In this document: piece by piece, positions 39,327 through 41,224 of the stretch | How positions within the stretch are numbered: position 1 is the stretch's first letter | Layout: each line of letters opens with the position of its first letter | Source: an uncultured Faecalibacterium sp. | Lineage (GTDB): Bacteria > Bacillota > Clostridia > Oscillospirales > Ruminococcaceae | Direction: 5' to 3' | Length of the DNA: 41,224 bases | NCBI GenBank assembly: GCA_934526125.1 | Contig: CAKSZU010000008.1 | Location: 1 to 41,224 of the forward strand | The notes under the pieces: model-generated | What the model saw: the letters and a program-made list of their open reading frames with translations, nothing else | Databases searched by the model: none | What the model was told of the DNA's origin: nothing | Made by a program: the position numbers and the translations under genes

Positions 39327-40085
39327 ATGGAAACGCAATACTTCAAGGATTACAGCCCCGCCCTCGGCCGTGAGATGGAGTGCAAGGTCTACGGCCATGC
39401 AGGCCGTCCCATGCTGTACATCCCCTGCCAGGACGGCCGGTTCTTCGATTTTGAGGATTTCCACATGGCCGACACCCTGTCCCCGTGGATCGAGTCCGGG
39501 CAGATCATGGTGCTGTCCATCGATACGCTGGACAAGGAGACCTGGTCCGACACCAATGGCGACCCCTACTGGCGGATCCGCCGCTATGAGCAGTGGCTGC
39601 GCTACATCGTGGACGAGGCCGTGCCCAAGCTCCGCTATCTGTCCAAGGAGCGCAACGGCTGGGACGACCTGCCCGGCGTGATCGCCTTCGGCTGCAGCCT
39701 GGGTGCCACCCATGCGGTCAACCTGTACCTCCGCCGCCCGGATGTCTTCTGCGGCTGTCTGGCCCTCAGCGGCATCTACACCGCCCACTACGGCTTCGGC
39801 GACTATATGGACGAGCTGGTGTACCAGAACTCCCCCGTGGACTATATGGCCAACTTCCCCACCGACCACCCCTACATGGACCTGTACCGGAACCAGAAAG
39901 CGGTCATCTGCTGCGGTCAGGGTGCCTGGGAGCAGCCCGACACCACCTGGTATCTGAAGCGGATCTTCGAGGCAAAGGGCATCCCCATCTGGGTGGACCT
40001 GTGGGGCCACGATGTCAAGCATGATTGGGACTGGTGGTATAAGCAGGTCGGATACTATATGCCGTATGTCCTGGGACAGCAGTAA
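39327..40085 (+). CDS. Second putative esterase (alpha/beta hydrolase)
   Basis: The 252-residue protein has a nucleophile motif FGCSLGATHA (Ser124) and a terminal His-rich GHDVKHDWDWW that supplies the catalytic His. The N-terminal part has YKVYGHAGRPMLYIPCQDGRFFDFEDF-like text (here given in short: GRPMLYIPCQDGR). It resembles the 'putative esterase' family of Firmicutes, often found beside other hydrolases. It is not close to the first esterase in sequence. The ATG follows AAAGGAGGA, 33 bp after gene 1. It is cytoplasmic by lack of signal. Substrate unknown. Confidence 0.85.
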   Translation: METQYFKDYSPALGREMECKVYGHAGRPMLYIPCQDGRFFDFEDFHMADTLSPWIESGQIMVLSIDTLDKETWSDTNGDPYWRIRRYEQWLRYIVDEAVPKLRYLSKERNGWDDLPGVIAFGCSLGATHAVNLYLRRPDVFCGCLALSGIYTAHYGFGDYMDELVYQNSPVDYMANFPTDHPYMDLYRNQKAVICCGQGAWEQPDTTWYLKRIFEAKGIPIWVDLWGHDVKHDWDWWYKQVGYYMPYVLGQQ

Positions 40086-40118
40086 AAGGCAGTAAAAGAA
40101 AGAGGAATCAACCGAACC

Positions 40119-41224
40119 ATGCAGAACTTTGTTTTTATCTCCCCCAACTTCCCCACCAACTACTGGCAGTTCTGCCGGGAGCTGAAGAACGACGGCATGA
40201 ACGTGCTGGGTATCGGCGACCAGCCCTACGATGAGCTGAAGCCGGAGTTGAAGGACAGCCTGAACGAATACTACAAGGTGGGCAGTCTGGAAAACTACGA
40301 CGAGGTCTACCGCGCCGTGGCCTTCTTCACCTTCAAGTACGGCCGCATCGACTGGCTGGAATCCAACAACGAGTACTGGCTGGAGCGGGACGCCGCCCTG
40401 CGCACCGATTTCCACATCACTTCCGGCTTCCAGATCGAGGACATGTCCCGCATCAAGTACAAGAGCAAGATGAAGGAGTACTACCAGAAGGCCGGCATCG
40501 CCACCGCCCGCTACCACATGGTGGACGATCTCGAGGGCTGCCGGAAGTTCATCGCCGAGGTGGGCTACCCCGTGGTGGTCAAGCCCGACAACGGCGTAGG
40601 TGCCTCCGACACCCACAAGCTGTCGGATGACGCCGAGCTGAGCAAGTTTATTGCCTACAAGAACGCCCGCCACCCGGATGTGGAGTACATCATGGAGGAG
40701 TTCGTCCACGCCGAGGTCAACAGCTACGATGCCATCATCGACGGCAGCGGCAACCCCATCTTTGAGGCAGGCAACGTGAGCCCCGTCTCCATCATGGACA
40801 TCGTCAACGACAACGACAACTCCATCTACTACATCATCAAGGACCTGCCCGAGGACACCCGCGCCGCAGGCCGTGCCGCCGTGAAGAGCTTCGGCGTGAA
40901 GAGCCGCTTTGTCCACTTTGAGTTCTTCCGGATGACTGAGGATCAGGCCAGCATGGGCAAGAAGGGCCAGATCGTGGCGCTGGAAGTCAACATGCGCCCC
41001 TGCGGCGGCTTCACCCCGGATATGATCAACTATGCCCGCTCCACCAACGTCTACAAGATCTGGGCGGACATGATCGCCTTCGGCGGCACCGATATGCCGG
41101 TGGGCGAGCACTACTACTGCCCCTTCGCAGGCCGCCGGGACGGCAAGAACTTCGTGTACAGCCATGAGCAGATCATGCAGAAGTACCAGAAGAACATGAA
41201 GATGGTGGACCGCATCCCCGACGC
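40119..41224 (+). CDS. ATP-grasp carboxylate-amine/thiol ligase-like protein (3' end cut by the window)
   Basis: The first 368 codons are present and the frame is still open at the last base. The N-terminus, MQNFVFISPNFPTNYWQFCR, is a pre-ATP-grasp domain. ATP-binding strands YPVVVKPDNGVGASDT and YIMEEFVHAEVNSYDA follow, and the metal-binding Glu and Asn sit in ALEVNMRPCGGFTPDM. ATP-grasp ligases activate a carboxylate as acyl phosphate and join it to an amine or thiol. It is unlike the common purine, biotin or D-Ala ligases and is of the loosely defined 'carbamoyl-phosphate synthase large subunit-like' group. It lies 33 bp after esterase 2. The ribosome site AGAGG is somewhat far (about 13 bases). 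Confidence 0.88.
   Translation, partial: MQNFVFISPNFPTNYWQFCRELKNDGMNVLGIGDQPYDELKPELKDSLNEYYKVGSLENYDEVYRAVAFFTFKYGRIDWLESNNEYWLERDAALRTDFHITSGFQIEDMSRIKYKSKMKEYYQKAGIATARYHMVDDLEGCRKFIAEVGYPVVVKPDNGVGASDTHKLSDDAELSKFIAYKNARHPDVEYIMEEFVHAEVNSYDAIIDGSGNPIFEAGNVSPVSIMDIVNDNDNSIYYIIKDLPEDTRAAGRAAVKSFGVKSRFVHFEFFRMTEDQASMGKKGQIVALEVNMRPCGGFTPDMINYARSTNVYKIWADMIAFGGTDMPVGEHYYCPFAGRRDGKNFVYSHEQIMQKYQKNMKMVDRIPD

Overview
The window reads as chromosomal DNA of a high-GC gut Clostridia species, most like Faecalibacterium or a close Oscillospiraceae/Ruminococcaceae relative. That is an inference from base composition, strong GGAGG ribosome sites, closely packed operons on both strands, YesM/YesN-type sugar regulation and sugar ABC importers without their own ATPase. 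No rRNA, tRNA, phage, insertion sequence or CRISPR array was seen. Both ends cut a gene: azlC at the left and an ATP-grasp enzyme at the right.

Layout, left to right. 1-2.6 kb: azlC end, azlD, L-asparaginase (minus) and a small thioredoxin-reductase-like flavoprotein. 2.6-5.4 kb (minus): two COG0523/G3E metal GTPases, one with about 44 histidines in a 100-residue insertion and one fused to a YcgQ/TIGR03943-like domain, followed by a membrane-anchored Ala/Pro/Glu-rich protein. 5.6-9.1 kb: an NSS sodium symporter and an Xaa-Pro aminopeptidase, each behind a copy of the same 54-bp promoter-bearing repeat. 9.1-12.3 kb: a GT2 glycosyltransferase, a LytTR regulator with a degenerate receiver and a MATE exporter.

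12.8-19.8 kb is a carboxylate or sugar-acid locus: two paralogous SLC13-like permeases, an MBL hydrolase, an enolase-superfamily dehydratase and two tandem LysR regulators. A LysR box lies about 65 bp upstream of the predicted start of the second transporter operon.

19.9-24.0 kb (minus) is the most novel part. It holds a secreted homologue of the Treponema Tp47 protein with a FIVAR-like tail, a two-domain FMN-binding protein, a single-domain FMN-binding protein and a NapH-type membrane ferredoxin. Together these look like an extracytosolic flavin/Fe-S electron path. The promoter carries two matching 16-bp inverted repeats, which suggests repressor control.

24.0-27.2 kb holds a PrpR-type regulator whose AAA+ domain has lost the sigma-54 features, an Ogt-type DNA repair enzyme and two gene relics: the 5' end of a four-carbon sugar-acid kinase (DUF1537) and a scrap of a GH3 glycosidase. 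27.2-36.4 kb is a carbohydrate uptake operon: a cytoplasmic CE15-like esterase, a Tat-type lipoprotein binding protein, a YesM-like kinase, a YesN-like regulator, two permeases and an MBL hydrolase. 36.4-41.2 kb holds a HAD phosphatase (minus), a branched-chain aminotransferase, and an operon of two different alpha/beta-hydrolase esterases followed by an ATP-grasp ligase.

All functional calls come from reading motifs by eye; no database search was run.
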